Assembly (NCBI GenBank): GCA_902729315.2
Contig: LR746267.1
Location: forward strand, 6,140,424-6,204,423
Length of the DNA stretch: 64,000 nt
Direction of reading: 5' to 3'
Origin: Spirodela intermedia
Taxonomy: Eukaryota > Streptophyta > Magnoliopsida > Alismatales > Araceae
Part shown: one piece after another, positions 1 to 11,669 of the stretch
Layout: each line of letters opens with the position of its first letter
How positions within the stretch are numbered: the first letter of the stretch is position 1
Position numbers and translations under genes: made by a program
The notes under the pieces: model-generated
Seen by the model: the letters and a program-made list of their open reading frames with translations, nothing else
The model's database searches: none
Told to the model about the DNA's origin: nothing

Positions 1-837
1 AAAGACTCAATGAAACCTTCTAGAAGCAAGTATGATTGCTAGAATTCTTAGTGTAGTATTACTTCGGTTTGAGGTACAAACCTAGGTGTGCAAATGTATG
101 GGTAGATGTCCACAGACACAAAGAACTAGAAGCATCCATAGCTCAACATGCATTAGGATGTGGAAGCTTACAAATTATTCTATTTGGCTTACAAGTATGA
201 CAAGAGAGAATGTGCCAATGCAATAGACACCTTATAGCTAGTTTCTTTCTCAAGCTGAGTATGATAGTGCATCTACAACAGACTTCATTGTTTCAATCCC
301 AAAAGGTTGTTGGCAGGATGTACTTTTTTATCATTGTCAAACACTTGTTCAAATATGTAATGTTTGTACTTGATAGTAGCTCAAAAGAAGAAGTTGCATG
401 AACTCTTCGTGTGCACTTGTTACCATAGAACATGTCTACCAACCAAGATACATGAGCACCTAGCTAGAATTATCTATTTATAAATATAGGACTGCATGGT
501 GATGGCACATCACTAGTATGATCAAGCATAGTGCAGACAACACAACTTGATGATGTGCACAACAGTGCATGGCATTATGTGGCATTAGGGGTACTATGTA
601 AAGAGGGGTGGAATGTAATGAAGAATATGACATAATTGTGCAATACATAGTGATGATGGAAAGAGATTAGTTAGAAGCTTATAAACCTTACTAGTGGAGC
701 CTACATGGGAACTTGTGTTAGTTGTTTAAGCTATTAAATCAAAGGATCCACTGCATTGTCCATCTTGTTCATCCCAAGTTGATGCTTACATATTAAAACT
801 AATGCTCTAGAAAAGAGAGGATGGATTGGATAAGATG
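1..837. other. AT-rich sequence without a recognisable gene
   Basis: No open frame here resembles a known protein and I see no splice-linked exon chain. The longest frame (210-401, +) has a composition typical of chance reading. The stretch leads directly into the left arm of the large inverted repeat. Confidence 0.6.
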
Positions 838-2575
838 TTGTTGATTGATAAGTTTTTATTATCATGAGTTAATAATTAATAAATAATATAGTTTTTAACT
901 TTAAATGATGATAAATAGACTTATATTTATGTTAAATTGTGAAAAGTGACTTTTAATTGCTTAATGTGAATTTTTGGCTAATTATGTGATTTTATAAGAA
1001 TTTTTATATAATTTTTATAATCTTATTTTTTAGATCAATAAATAAATAAATTAAAATAAAAAAAGGGGGACCCACTAGTCAACCAAGGCTTGAAAGCACA
1101 GTTGGGAGGAGTTGTAAGTAAGGGCTCAAGTGGCTAGGAGCTAATGAAGGCACATGTGTATCATTCCTCTTTCATGTCACTAGTGGTCAGTCGGTTGTGG
1201 GGCAAGAAGTGATTGTGCATGTGAGAAAGGGACTGATTGCTTTTAAAACTAATATTACTATATATTCGTCCAAAACTTCGGCCTATAATTGATGTGAGAC
1301 TAAACCCATATCACACCTTCCTTAGAATAGTTTTGTTTATTCTATTACCTAAAAGACCCCTTAGTTATAACAAAGATATATCATGATGACATCACTTTAT
1401 AAAGATATTAGAGTACTTATTTCAATCTCTCTCATATAGGCGGTGACCAACGCAAGTTAAAATCCTATGAGAATTAAAATTTATATTTTTATCTAATTAA
1501 ATTGTGACTTTTCTATAGATCACTGATGAAGGATTAAGTCACTAGAATCACATAATCATTGACAAAAATCTTGTCGACGTAATTCGTAGAGCATTCTTAC
1601 TAAAATTATTAAATGATTCACAATAAAAGGATCATGAATCTATCGAGTAAAACATCTCTGATTAATCAACAAACAAGTCATTGTTGAGAAGAGGACAATC
1701 CGCTGGGAGATGAGTCGTTACCTTTTGAGAGCATACCAAATGTGTTGAAGAGCCTTCTCTTGTTGTACGAACCTGAAGATGAAGCTCCATAATATGCTTC
1801 CTACCTTCATCTAGCTCTTCTCTTTTAGGTGACAACCACCAAAGAGTCACAGAATTGTCAATTTTTCACTCCATCAAGAATAGCCGCTAGAGATAATTCG
1901 ACGACTTATTTCACCAATCTCTAGACTTTGCAAGAAGATCTAAAGATTATCCACATCGTCTTTGTCCAAAAAGAGCCTTTGAGGCCATGGATGCTAGACG
2001 ATAATTCTTTAGAATACTTAAGATTTTTGTGCATTATTGACGCATAATCGCTATGACGCTAGGACTTTGTTTTCCTACTTTTCACTTAATTTTTACTTCA
2101 TTTAGTGTTAATTTATGTGATATAAATTTACCAAATTATTTTTCATTTAAATATGATTCTTCTAGCTTTTACAAATCTTAATTTGATCAATTAAATCATC
2201 TATAATCATTTACGTAAGAATTACCAAGTAGAATTCTATTTTTACCCAATTTGCATTCATCGAGTGATAATGTCATCTTAACATCTACACCCTTATTTCT
2301 CTTTTTCACAAATTTTAAATATCTTATTTTTTATTTTTTAATCAAAAATTATAAAAAATCATATTCACTAAGAAAAAAATAAAAAATTACTAGATACTAT
2401 ATTACATCCCTGTGATCAACTTGAAAAATTCTCATTTCTTTTAGAAATTTTGTTAAGTTATAATAGATATATTTGTTTAAAAATACTTCTAAATAGTTGA
2501 AAATTAGTATTTTCTAGCTTTATAAATTTAAATTTACGTGATTTACTATACAACAACTAAGTTACATCATTGATA
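838..2575 (+). repeat. Left arm of a large diverged inverted repeat
   Basis: Read forward, this arm matches the reverse complement of 3045-4888 through many co-linear blocks. Examples are the outer block near 846-1040 (shared GAGTTAATAATTAAT and GATAAATAGACTTA), the block near 1660-1850 (shared ATTAATCAAC, GAAGAGCCTT and GTGACAACCA) and the inner block near 2500-2560 (shared AAATTTACGTGATTTA). The arms differ by many substitutions and indels, so the duplication is old. In the block around 1660-1850 both arms carry remnants of the same frame, but in this arm it is interrupted by stops. Either two inward-facing copies of one element or a foldback-type element could explain it. I do not see a clean target-site duplication. 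Confidence 0.8.
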
Positions 2576-2933
2576 CATGTATAACATCCTATATTACACT
2601 TCTTTACTTGCTCAATAGAAAAGATTCTTATAGATGCCAAGAATGTTTCCATTGGAATTCAAATAGCTAAGATCTCACAAGTCAAATATCTTTTGATTCA
2701 ACTCAAAAGTTAATTCAAAATAATTTTTACTATCAGCACGTAGGGTTGACGATTTTCTGATTTTCCTCTATATGCTTATTAATGAGAGTTTCTTTGAATA
2801 TTTGACTCTCTCAATTGTCAAGTGTTGTTGATAGAGATGTCAAGTGATAGGTCCTTCTATATGCTCAAAGATGTGCTGACATTTGTCAATATTATTTGGG
2901 TCCTGACATATTTGTTGTCAAAGATTTGAATCT

Positions 2934-2936
<3 letters not shown>

Positions 2937-2984
<48 letters not shown>
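2937..2984. repeat. (TC)24 microsatellite
   Basis: An uninterrupted TC dinucleotide run of 48 bases lies in the roughly 470-bp spacer between the two arms of the large inverted repeat. Confidence 0.97.
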
Positions 2985-2988
<4 letters not shown>

Positions 2989-3044
2989 GAAATTGGTTAT
3001 TAGTTTATGAGTGAACTCACCCATATCAACTTATAGTTTGACTG

Positions 3045-4888
3045 ACGAGACTTAGTCATTGCATAATAAATCACGTAAATTTAAAATTTATAAAATTAGA
3101 AAATACCAATTTTTATATATTTAGAAGTATTTTGAAACAAATATATCAATTATATTTGAATAAAACTCATAAAAATAATGATAATTTTCTAGGTCATTTA
3201 GAGAGATGTAATATAATATTAGGTAATATTTCAATAGTTTTCACAAAGAATATAATTTTTTATAAATTTTAGACTAAGAAATAAAAGTAAAATATATTTA
3301 AAATTCACGAAAAAAAAGGGTGCATACATCATAATGATGTCAATGCCTCACAAATAAGAATTGAGTGAAAATAGAGTTCTATTTAATAATTCTTACATAA
3401 GTGATTAAAGATAATTTAATTAATCAAATTAAGATTTTTTTAAAGCCAAAAGAATTGTAATTGAATGAAGAATAATTTAGAAATTTTAAATCACAAAAAT
3501 TATCATTAAATAAAATAATAATTAAGTTGAAGGTTGGAAAGATAGATTTTTGACCTCGCGACATTAATTGTCAAAATTCTATGTTCAAGATGGTTATCAT
3601 ATGATGTCTATGGTCTCAAGGGCTCTCTTTAGACATGGATGACTTAGGAATTTGATGAATCTCTTTTTAATGTCCAGAAGATCAATGAAATGAGTTATTG
3701 AGTCATTTTTGACAATTGTCACTAGGCATAGTGAAAAAATGACTTTACGGCTCTTTGATGGTTGTCACCCGATGGAGATTAGCTGAATCAAGGTGGGACA
3801 TATCATAGAAAGCTTTATCTTTATGTCTACATAATAAGATAAGGCTCTTCATCACATCTAGTATATTCTCAAGAGGTGGTGACTTGTCTCTCGGTGGATC
3901 ATCCCATTCCTGATGAGAGTTTGTTCGTTGATTAATTGAAGATAATTTACTTGATAGATTTGTGATCTTTTTATCTAGAATCATTCAATAATTTTAGTAA
4001 TGATGCTTTACGAACTATATTGACGACATTTTCATTAATAATTGAGTGATTTTGGCAGTTTAATCATTTATTGGTAATTTGGAGAAAAATCATGATTTAA
4101 TTAAATAAAAGTATGAATTTTTGACTCTCATAGAATTTAAACCCTCACTAGTTACCCACCTATATGAGAGAGAGTAATATAAATATATGAATACCCTTAT
4201 AAAGTGACATCATAAAGGTATCTCTTTTTGATAAATAAAAGATATTTAGGCATGAAAATTATTAAAACCTTTTGTGAAGGTTGTGACTACTGATTTAGTC
4301 TCACATTGATTATATGCTGAATTTTGAGCTAAATATATTATAATATGAGATTTTCTAGTCAATGAGTTTCTTTCTCGGGTGTGTATAACCATTCTTTGCC
4401 CCATGCTTGACTAGCCACCAATGATGTGGAAGGAGAGTGACACACATGTCTCTTACTGGTCCATCTTCAGCCGCTTAAGTCCTTGCTCGTGGCTCCGCCC
4501 AATTGTGTATCTAACCCACTTACGGGCCCAGCTGGCCAATGAGTTCCCCCCTTTTTCTATCTTTTCATTTTCAGCTCTTCATTTTTTTTAAGGACAAAGC
4601 AAGTCCACTATCGCATCAAGAGTTGAAACTAGAAGAAGTCTTAACAAGTTGAGCCCTACTTAAACATGCATATGTTGTTAGTGAAGATTTTGTGTGACAT
4701 TTTATTTTTCTTCTTTTATCTTAAAAATAGGATTATAAAAATTATATAATTAACTAAAAAATTATATTGACCACCTAAAAACTACTTTTTATAATTCAAC
4801 ACAAAGGTAAGTCTATTTATCATGATTAAGGCTAGAACTATAATGTTAATTAATTATTAACTCATAATAATGAAGACTTATCATTGAC
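3045..4888 (-). repeat. Right arm of the large diverged inverted repeat
   Basis: The reverse complement of this arm is co-linear with 838-2575. It has about 100-170 extra bases near 4560-4700 that the left arm lacks. On the minus strand it keeps an open frame of 79 codons (3745-3984), whose translation corresponds to a stop-interrupted frame on the plus strand of the left arm. That suggests both arms descend from a once-coding sequence. I do not recognise the protein. Confidence 0.8.
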
Positions 4889-5770
4889 CCATATGTGACT
4901 TATGCTCATTTCCTTTTTCTTTATAGAAATTTTGCATTCTAATTTTTTTATTTTCTTTCAAATTCAAATCTCTTCATTATGGGTTACTTTCTTGCTAATT
5001 ATTTTTCATGATTTGAAGCAGAAAACATAATAAAAAGAAGTGGATTGAATTTAATAATTTAGATCTTCATCTAGCCTCTTAATGTCCTAAGAACATGTGG
5101 AATTCATTTTTATTTTTCAACTATTATTATTTATTAACAGTGAGATATTTAAACCAACAAATCTGACAAGATATCTCATTACTCCTATGTTATTCCATGC
5201 CATTAAGGCGATCACAGTTATCATTAGTGAAAGCTAAACTTAAGAACAAAATAAGAAAAAGGCAGGACTTTTGCCCTATAAATAAGAGGAGATGGTAGCC
5301 TCTTGAAAGAGAATGATCCTAATAGATAGAGACATAGAGAGAGGAATACACATTCTCTATTGAGCAAAAGAGCGTTTTGGCAAGGGGAGAGACTGCTTCG
5401 TATCGTTGAGGATGTCTAAGACTAGATGACTACCACGTTACAAATGCTTACCACATTCGGTATTGGATCATACGATCTTTACAACCTTTGATTGTCAAGT
5501 TCATAGGTTTAATTCCAACTGGGTACCTGCTAAAGGGAATAGTCGACTCAATATGTTTATTGGAGTTGGCTTGATATCATGTGGATAATTATTGGGTTTA
5601 TAATGAACAGAAAGACCACATTTTAAATAAGAAATGAGTAAGGAAATCGAATCAAAACTCTAGAAAAAGAAAGGATCTCTTGCTCTACACGTGCTCTAGA
5701 AAGGAATCAGATAATGCGCTGAAGAAAATGAAAGGAATTCTTACCTAAATTGTATGATCCTCTTTCGAGC
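4889..5770. other. Spacer without a recognisable gene
   Basis: AT-rich sequence with no supported exon. A purine-rich stretch at 5285-5400 precedes the plastid-derived fragment. I see no primer-binding site or LTR border. Confidence 0.5.
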
Positions 5771-5922
5771 TTCTTAAGTGTTCCAGTCCGTGGCGATGCT
5801 CTTGGACGAGTTTTCAACATTCTTGGTGAACGTCTTGATAATCTTGGCAGAACATCTATTCATATACTTACACCTGCCTTTATCTAATCTTTGAAAAGGG
5901 ATTAGAGTAGTGGATCTTTTGG
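5771..5922 (+). pseudogene. atpB: Plastid atpB fragment (nuclear plastid DNA)
   Basis: From 5777 the plus strand encodes [18 protein letters not shown] and then continues to a DNLG motif. This matches the part of chloroplast ATP synthase CF1 beta just before the P-loop (family form SVPVGGATLGRIFNVLGE). After a short deletion come a PAFI motif, an in-frame stop, a frame change and a segment matching the GIKVVDLL motif. The plastid form fits better than the mitochondrial beta subunit, which differs in these residues. The copy lacks the P-loop and the rest of the gene, has stops and frameshifts, and cannot work. It is best read as an old transfer of plastid DNA to the nucleus. Recognition rests on memory of the atpB sequence. 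Confidence 0.75.
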
Positions 5923-7640
5923 TCGTCGCACGAAAAGCAGATATCAGCAACAAACGGCTTTACCATGGGACAGCTTACGATTTGTACATCAATCTATATG
6001 ATACGCCTCACACGATGACTGTCCTAGTTCATGCTTATCTTTCGCTTCGTTCCTCCAAGAACAATAAGAAAGAATTTTTTGGCTTTATAGATCAAATTCT
6101 AGAAATTCAGCAGAATCCTCCAACAGAATCTTCTATGTATCCGTGAGTGGTACGAGGGTTTGAAATATTGGAATAGTGAAATGCATGTTGAATGATAAAG
6201 AACAGAACTTCCAAAAGACTGGTTGGCGGATGCTATTCAGACAAAATCTATTTCGTTTCAGTCTGATACCTTGGCGAAAGTCTGCAATACGGCGGTCTCC
6301 TCATGGTGATGCAATGAGAAAAAAGTGAACTTCTATGAAATTATTTCACGGGCTTTCTTCCGCCAACAGTCTCGGAATCCGTGATATCAATTTTCTGTGA
6401 TTATCACTGGTATGTAATGAATCAACCACCCCACTTTGGTATCCTTATGAAAGAAAATGATACTATCAGTCTTCCATTTATCAAGAATTTTGGTCTATTT
6501 GAACCGTTCGTTTTTCATTCATCTGAGTGTTTATAGTGGAAGTTATTATTTCAGCAACAGTATCCCTACCCATGAGACGCCTAAATTACAGCTACATCCT
6601 GATGTGTCAGACCCAGGTGACACATGACGATGATGCTTTTCTTGTTTTGACTTTATTGTGAAAAATGTCGAAATTTTCTCGAATATTATATTCTCCAAAG
6701 AAAGGGTGTTCTTCGAGGCTAAATTTGAGTACCGCTCGCAAATAACAGGTACAGGAACCACTGAAGGTACTGGAGGAACAAGAACAACGACCACAAACTC
6801 ATCACGAGAAAGTCAGAGACCCATATTTCGGGGGTCAAAAGAGCTTCATAAAACGTTCTTCGCGGAAGAAAATGTGAGATGAAAATCCAACAGGGGTCAT
6901 TAAAAAAAGGATCCTATCGACTTGTTCCGACCCAGGATAATAAGCACATGAGCTTGGCCTCATTTCGCGGTGAAAAAATGAAAGAAGACACTGATTTCCA
7001 AGCCCAGCTCAGACGTAGCTCGCTTCTCTTTTGGGTGTGAAGCAATATCAAGCAAACATACCCAACTAGCGTTAGCTCTCCCTGGAGAGGAAGTGATCCT
7101 GCAGCACCTTCCAGCACGGTTACCTGGAAAACCAATCATACAAACTAAAAATACAATTAGATCAGCTCTTCATAGACAAACTTGGCATGTGCGACCCCAG
7201 GTCAGATGGGCACAAGATCACAGGATCCTTCTCTATCGAATTGGGAGGGCTGTTACACAAAATGTATTAATCCCAAGTAATTTCCTAGTATTCTAATCCT
7301 CGTTATGCCAAGCATTCAATAAGCTGGGTATTCAGCTCATATAGTGATACCATGAAATATGAACTGAATGAACCAGAATTCTGGGGGATGCAGAGAACTC
7401 ATAGGGATGAAACTGGATCTTTGGTTGGATTCAAATATGCAGTATTGGAGTTGCCTTTTCACCCCAAGCCGAGACTACGGTGATAAGGATTCTTATCTGA
7501 AACGTTGGGGATCATATAAAACCAGAGGACAACATCACTTGAGTGTCCGAGCAACTGAGAGAGAGAAAGAGAGTGCGTAGCTCCATCGACCTTCGTCTTA
7601 GAAGAAGGGGGCAGAATGCTCCGGTAGAGATGCCCGCCTC
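5923..7640 (+). other. Broken open frames of unknown origin next to the atpB fragment
   Basis: Several plus-strand patches read open for 40-80 codons, but in shifting frames (5910-6146, 6658-6882, 7093-7296, 7344-7470). Together they look like one decayed coding sequence or a rearranged organelle insertion. The 6658-6882 patch contains a low-complexity Thr/Gly-rich segment. I could not match any patch to a family with confidence. More organelle DNA, a retroelement or an old viral insertion are all possible. Base composition is less AT-rich than the flank to the left. Confidence 0.35.
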
Positions 7641-7796
7641 TCTGTTAAGAGAGGACTATAAGAAGAATAATTAAATCCCAACTCGGCATTCTCTCCTCGA
7701 TATTATTATTATTTGTACAGAACGCCAAACAATACAGAGAGCGGAATAGTCGTAGGCCTTGCCAGCCGATTCCGCAACCTCCGCCACCTTATTCAT

Positions 7797-10700
7797 TCAT
7801 GAGGAAGACGAACCCTCCTGAGCGGCGATGGCGACTCTGGCGGATATCCACCCGACGATGTCCTCTGCAATGTCCTCCCCTTCGGGCTCGAACAACAGAT
7901 CGTGCAGCAGCCCCTCGTAGAGCTTGATGGACTTGTCCGCGGAACGTGCCTCCTGGTGCAGCCGGTGGGAAGCCGCCGGATCTGTCACGGTGTCCGCCGT
8001 GCCGTGGAGCACCATGAACGGCACGTTCACTCTCGACAGGTTCTGCTGCAGGAAGGCGGTGATCCGCAGGATCTCGTATCCCGTTCTCACCCTGAGGGCC
8101 CCCGTGAACACCAGCGGGTCCGAGTACTTGGCCGCCACCGCCGCCGGGTCTCGCGAGACCGGCGTCCCCCTCTTGTCCGCGGCGCTGAACTGATACCGCG
8201 GTATCAGCAGCGAGAAAATCGGCGCCACTACCTGCAGTTCAACGACGAGTAAGAAAGAGAACCACCAATATGCACCCCCCCTACTCCTCTTCCTCTTCCT
8301 CTTCCTCTTCCTCTTCTTCTTCTTTCCCAGGCACGACTGGATCTGCTCACCTTGAGGATCGGATGGGAGGACTGTACGCGTATCGCCGGCGACGTTAGAA
8401 TCACGCCTCGGACGCGCGCCTCCACCTTTGGGTCCAGCGCCGCCTGGTTCCGACAGCCCAAAACATTATAAGAACCCGTGAGTTGACGTGAAATGCTGCT
8501 GTTTTGAAGCTGACCGGCGGAGCGGTATGTCGCCCTCCCCTACCTTGAGGACGATCGCGCCACCAGTCGAGTGGCCGAAACAGAAACACGGTAGACCAGG
8601 GTTCTCCTCCAGTACCTTCTCCAGAAATGACTTCTGTAGAACATGGGGCATCACAATAAGCATAAAATGGGCAGTTCAGAAGTCGTAAGCGCATCAGTCA
8701 ACGCCATGACTCGGTAGCGATGGACGTACCGCATCACCGACGGCGTAATCAAGGGAATGGACGTAACCATGCAATCCATCGCTGCCACCGTGTCCTACAA
8801 ACCCAGGAAGGAGCGCACGAAATAATGAGATATATATAATCCATCATGATGGGTAGATACTTCATTCCCTACGTAGTGAGAATAAATCGTTAAAAAGTCA
8901 AAGACTACTATAAAAGGAGATCATTTTTATCGGCTTTATGCATGATAGAGACAAGACTGGAAGCTGTAAAATATTAATTGTTGCCATAAATGCTGTTTTT
9001 ATTTTCAGCTCAGACTGCACACCGCACAGGAATTCAACTGAATTAACTCGAGATGACTACCTGACCTGCCAAAGTTAAAAATAGGGTCAAACTCCCGAGG
9101 GGTTGTGTTCTTCCAAGATCTGAAAAACTGAATCGAGAGCTCCTGTGAGTCGGTTCACAGTATGAGTCTCACGACACCGCTGACGAACAAGAGAAGAATG
9201 CTTAAGATAGCGGCTCAAAGGAGGAGCATCAGACATTTATCGATTTATCCGCCATTATTAATACTCCAGGGTGAGTTCACAGCGGTAATATCGCCACCAT
9301 CTTCCTACCCTCTTCTGCTAGTATGGAAGGTGCTAGATGATACGCAGTAACATATTCTCGACGACATCCAAACTAGGATGGGGTCACAAGGTTAGACAAA
9401 GAACCATACGAAGCGGGTAGAGAGGAATGTTTCAACTATTCTCAACCCAAAGCTGCCCAGACTGAAGAAGAGGAAAAGAGGATAACAATACTGAGGCATG
9501 CAGACACGCATAAATTGAAGATAAACTCATCTGTTTATCTCTGGCTGGTTTCCACCCTAACAGCTACTCCAAGCATCAGCCAAGGCAAAATAAATCATCA
9601 ATTGAGATAATTGGTAGAAAACACAAGTTAAAGGTCTTGGGATCCGTCCAACAGTAAAATTAAGATGTTTACAATTTTTTGACGTTTTATTTTGATAAAC
9701 AAAGCCATCATCCTCTGCGGATGACAAAATGCATTCAATCTCTCATAGTAGAGGAAATATGCAGCCATGGATTCTCTTCTCAGGGTTTTGAGAACCGACG
9801 GAAAAGGCAGAAGATAGCTAATCGAAAGGATCGAAGAATACAACCGAAGTGGTCTTAGGGGAAGCTTATGGCATAAAGAAGAGAACAAGATTCACAAGGA
9901 ACTTACCCGTCCAATCCATGGCGTACACTTTAAATCCATTGTCATTTAGCCTTTTCGCAAAGGAGTCATATCGACCACTGGAAGGTAAACATGGGTTCAG
10001 ATTCATGCAGTAGCTTTTTTTGCATCAAGGGCAAGTTACGAAAGGATATGACTGTACCTGTGTTCGTTCAAACCATGCAAGATCACCACAAGACCTCTGC
10101 GCAGGAAAAAAGTGAAATTTACAAGCGTGATCAACTATCAATCCACAAACGATACGACCAAAGATTTTTCCAAAAGGATAAAGTTATTGTACATACGTCA
10201 GTTCAGGGGTCCACCACAAGACCCAAATCATTAGTCACTTAACAAAAATATTCATAAAGAGGAATGATAAATATATAACATTTTTGCACATAAATGCAAA
10301 TATAAATGCTGCCCTACCAGTCTGTAGCATGAGGGCTTGGGGCCATGACATAAATATTACAATATAAGCTAGCATGTTTCACTAGGTGAAGTTGAATTCC
10401 CTGAGTTTATGGGTCCCAGATAGCGAAATATAGAACAAAGACACAAGTTTGGTAATCAGCCGCAACGCTCCTTGTCTTATAGTGATGTAAGAAGATGACT
10501 CGGCTAGCAAGCCCACCATTTGCCGACAGCATTGACTTTATGGCCCTTTCCAAATAAAGCGATATTGGAGAGAAAATGGGAGCTAGTGTTTTCTTGGTTG
10601 TAATATTAATCGTAATACGGGAAGGTTAACATCTATGCAAAAGAGTGCTTACTTGGGTAGCGCGGTGATCGGACTCCAGGACCTTGTGAACAGGGTGTCT

Positions 10701-11140
10701 CCGCGAGCGGTGACGAACAGGGAGAATTCCTTTTTCGACCTCCCGTTCCCATGGCCTTCTTCTTCGACGGCCATACGCCTGATCGCCATTGCTCGCCTCA
10801 ACGCCACCTCTGCGTCACGTGGGCCCCCCCTCCTTGGAACCATCGCCGCAGGCACCCTCACCACAACAGGTGATCCCCATTTCCTCTTCCTTTGCCGACA
10901 GCCATCATCTCCCCTCGCCCTTTCCACGGAACATTTGGACAGCGGCGGAGAGGCGCCGGACGCGAACCGCGCCGCGCCGCGCTGAAACGGTGTGAGGAGC
11001 AGGATGAAGAACATGTTGAGGAGCAGGAAGAGAGTTCGCAGAGCTCGGAGCGACAGCAGCGCGTTAAGGCGGCTACTCGCCCCGGACGTCAGGATCAGCG
11101 GCGCCGGCGCCGTGGAAACTATCTTGGACATGGCCTCCAT
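7797..11140 (-). CDS. Monoacylglycerol lipase-type alpha/beta hydrolase
   Basis: Seven exons in transcript order: 11140-10653, 10096-10058, 9977-9907, 8794-8730, 8633-8544, 8443-8351, 8231-7797. All introns are GT-AG and the frame is continuous for 426 residues. The family (plant MAGL, related to caffeoylshikimate esterase) hydrolyses monoacylglycerols or similar esters. Visible motifs are HGLNEHSGRY (170-179), the nucleophile elbow GHSTG with Ser243, acid residue Asp362 in HGTAD, and His392 in LLHDLL. A hydrophobic stretch at about 37-49 could be a membrane anchor and is typical of the longer members, such as the At1g73480/At1g18360 type. I chose the Met at 11140. A second Met lies three codons downstream, and an in-frame Met at 11293 would add 51 residues. 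Substrate cannot be told from sequence. Confidence 0.92.
8284..8326. repeat. (CTCTTC)n microsatellite in a lipase intron
   Basis: A run of CTCTTC/CTTCCT units lies between exons 6 and 7 of the lipase gene. It is purine-rich in the transcript. Confidence 0.9.
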
Positions 11141-11654
11141 CCTGGCCTCCAACCCCTGCCTCAGACACCTCAATTCCAGGTACCTATGCTGGGAACAGTG
11201 GCGCTTCCTTCCCTTCTCATCAAATCGCTCAGAGATGACGACGAGGCCGAGACGATTCCCGTTCCCTAATTTGCTCGCTCCAATCAAAACCATAAAGAAC
11301 TGCGCAAGCTGTCAAAAAACGAAGACCCTCCTCCTCCTCCGATTCAACCGTGCTTCCTTCCTTCCTTTATTCAAACCACAGGAAACCCTAGGAGACCACG
11401 AAAATACGCGAAGAAAAAAATCCAATATTCGCAGATTAAACGACGGCCTCCCTCAGAATTCACTTCTAGTTCCACAATTTCCTGCGGGATCAACGAGAAC
11501 TACGGAAAGGAAGGGGATGAGACAACGGGAGTTAATCTGCGGCGCAAGCTTTCCTTGCTGGTTCGGACAGAGCTGGTAAAGATTGGGTTGTTGTCTCTCT
11601 TCGCTCCGGGGAAGAGGATGAAAGAAATGAGAGAGATCTAGTTTGAGGGCCGCG

Positions 11655-11662
11655 TATATATA
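11655..11662 (-). promoter_or_regulatory. Probable TATA box of the lipase gene
   Basis: TATATATA sits in a GC-rich setting about 515 bp upstream of the chosen start codon. A start of transcription near 11625-11630 would give a leader of about 490 nt, or about 335 nt if the upstream in-frame Met at 11293 is used. Confidence 0.5.
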
Positions 11663-11669
11663 GCCGGAG

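Noticed and set aside
5910-7300. Integrated viral sequence
   Set aside because: Open patches are suggestive but no viral hallmark motif was recognised. Kept as unassigned next to the atpB fragment.
7344-7470. Start of plastid rbcL
   Set aside because: Only a short VGFK-like phrase and scattered DNA similarity. Frames and following residues do not match.
10635-11579. Long plus-strand frames opposite lipase exon 1
   Set aside because: They are shadows of a GC-rich exon. The minus strand has the conserved residues and the splice sites.
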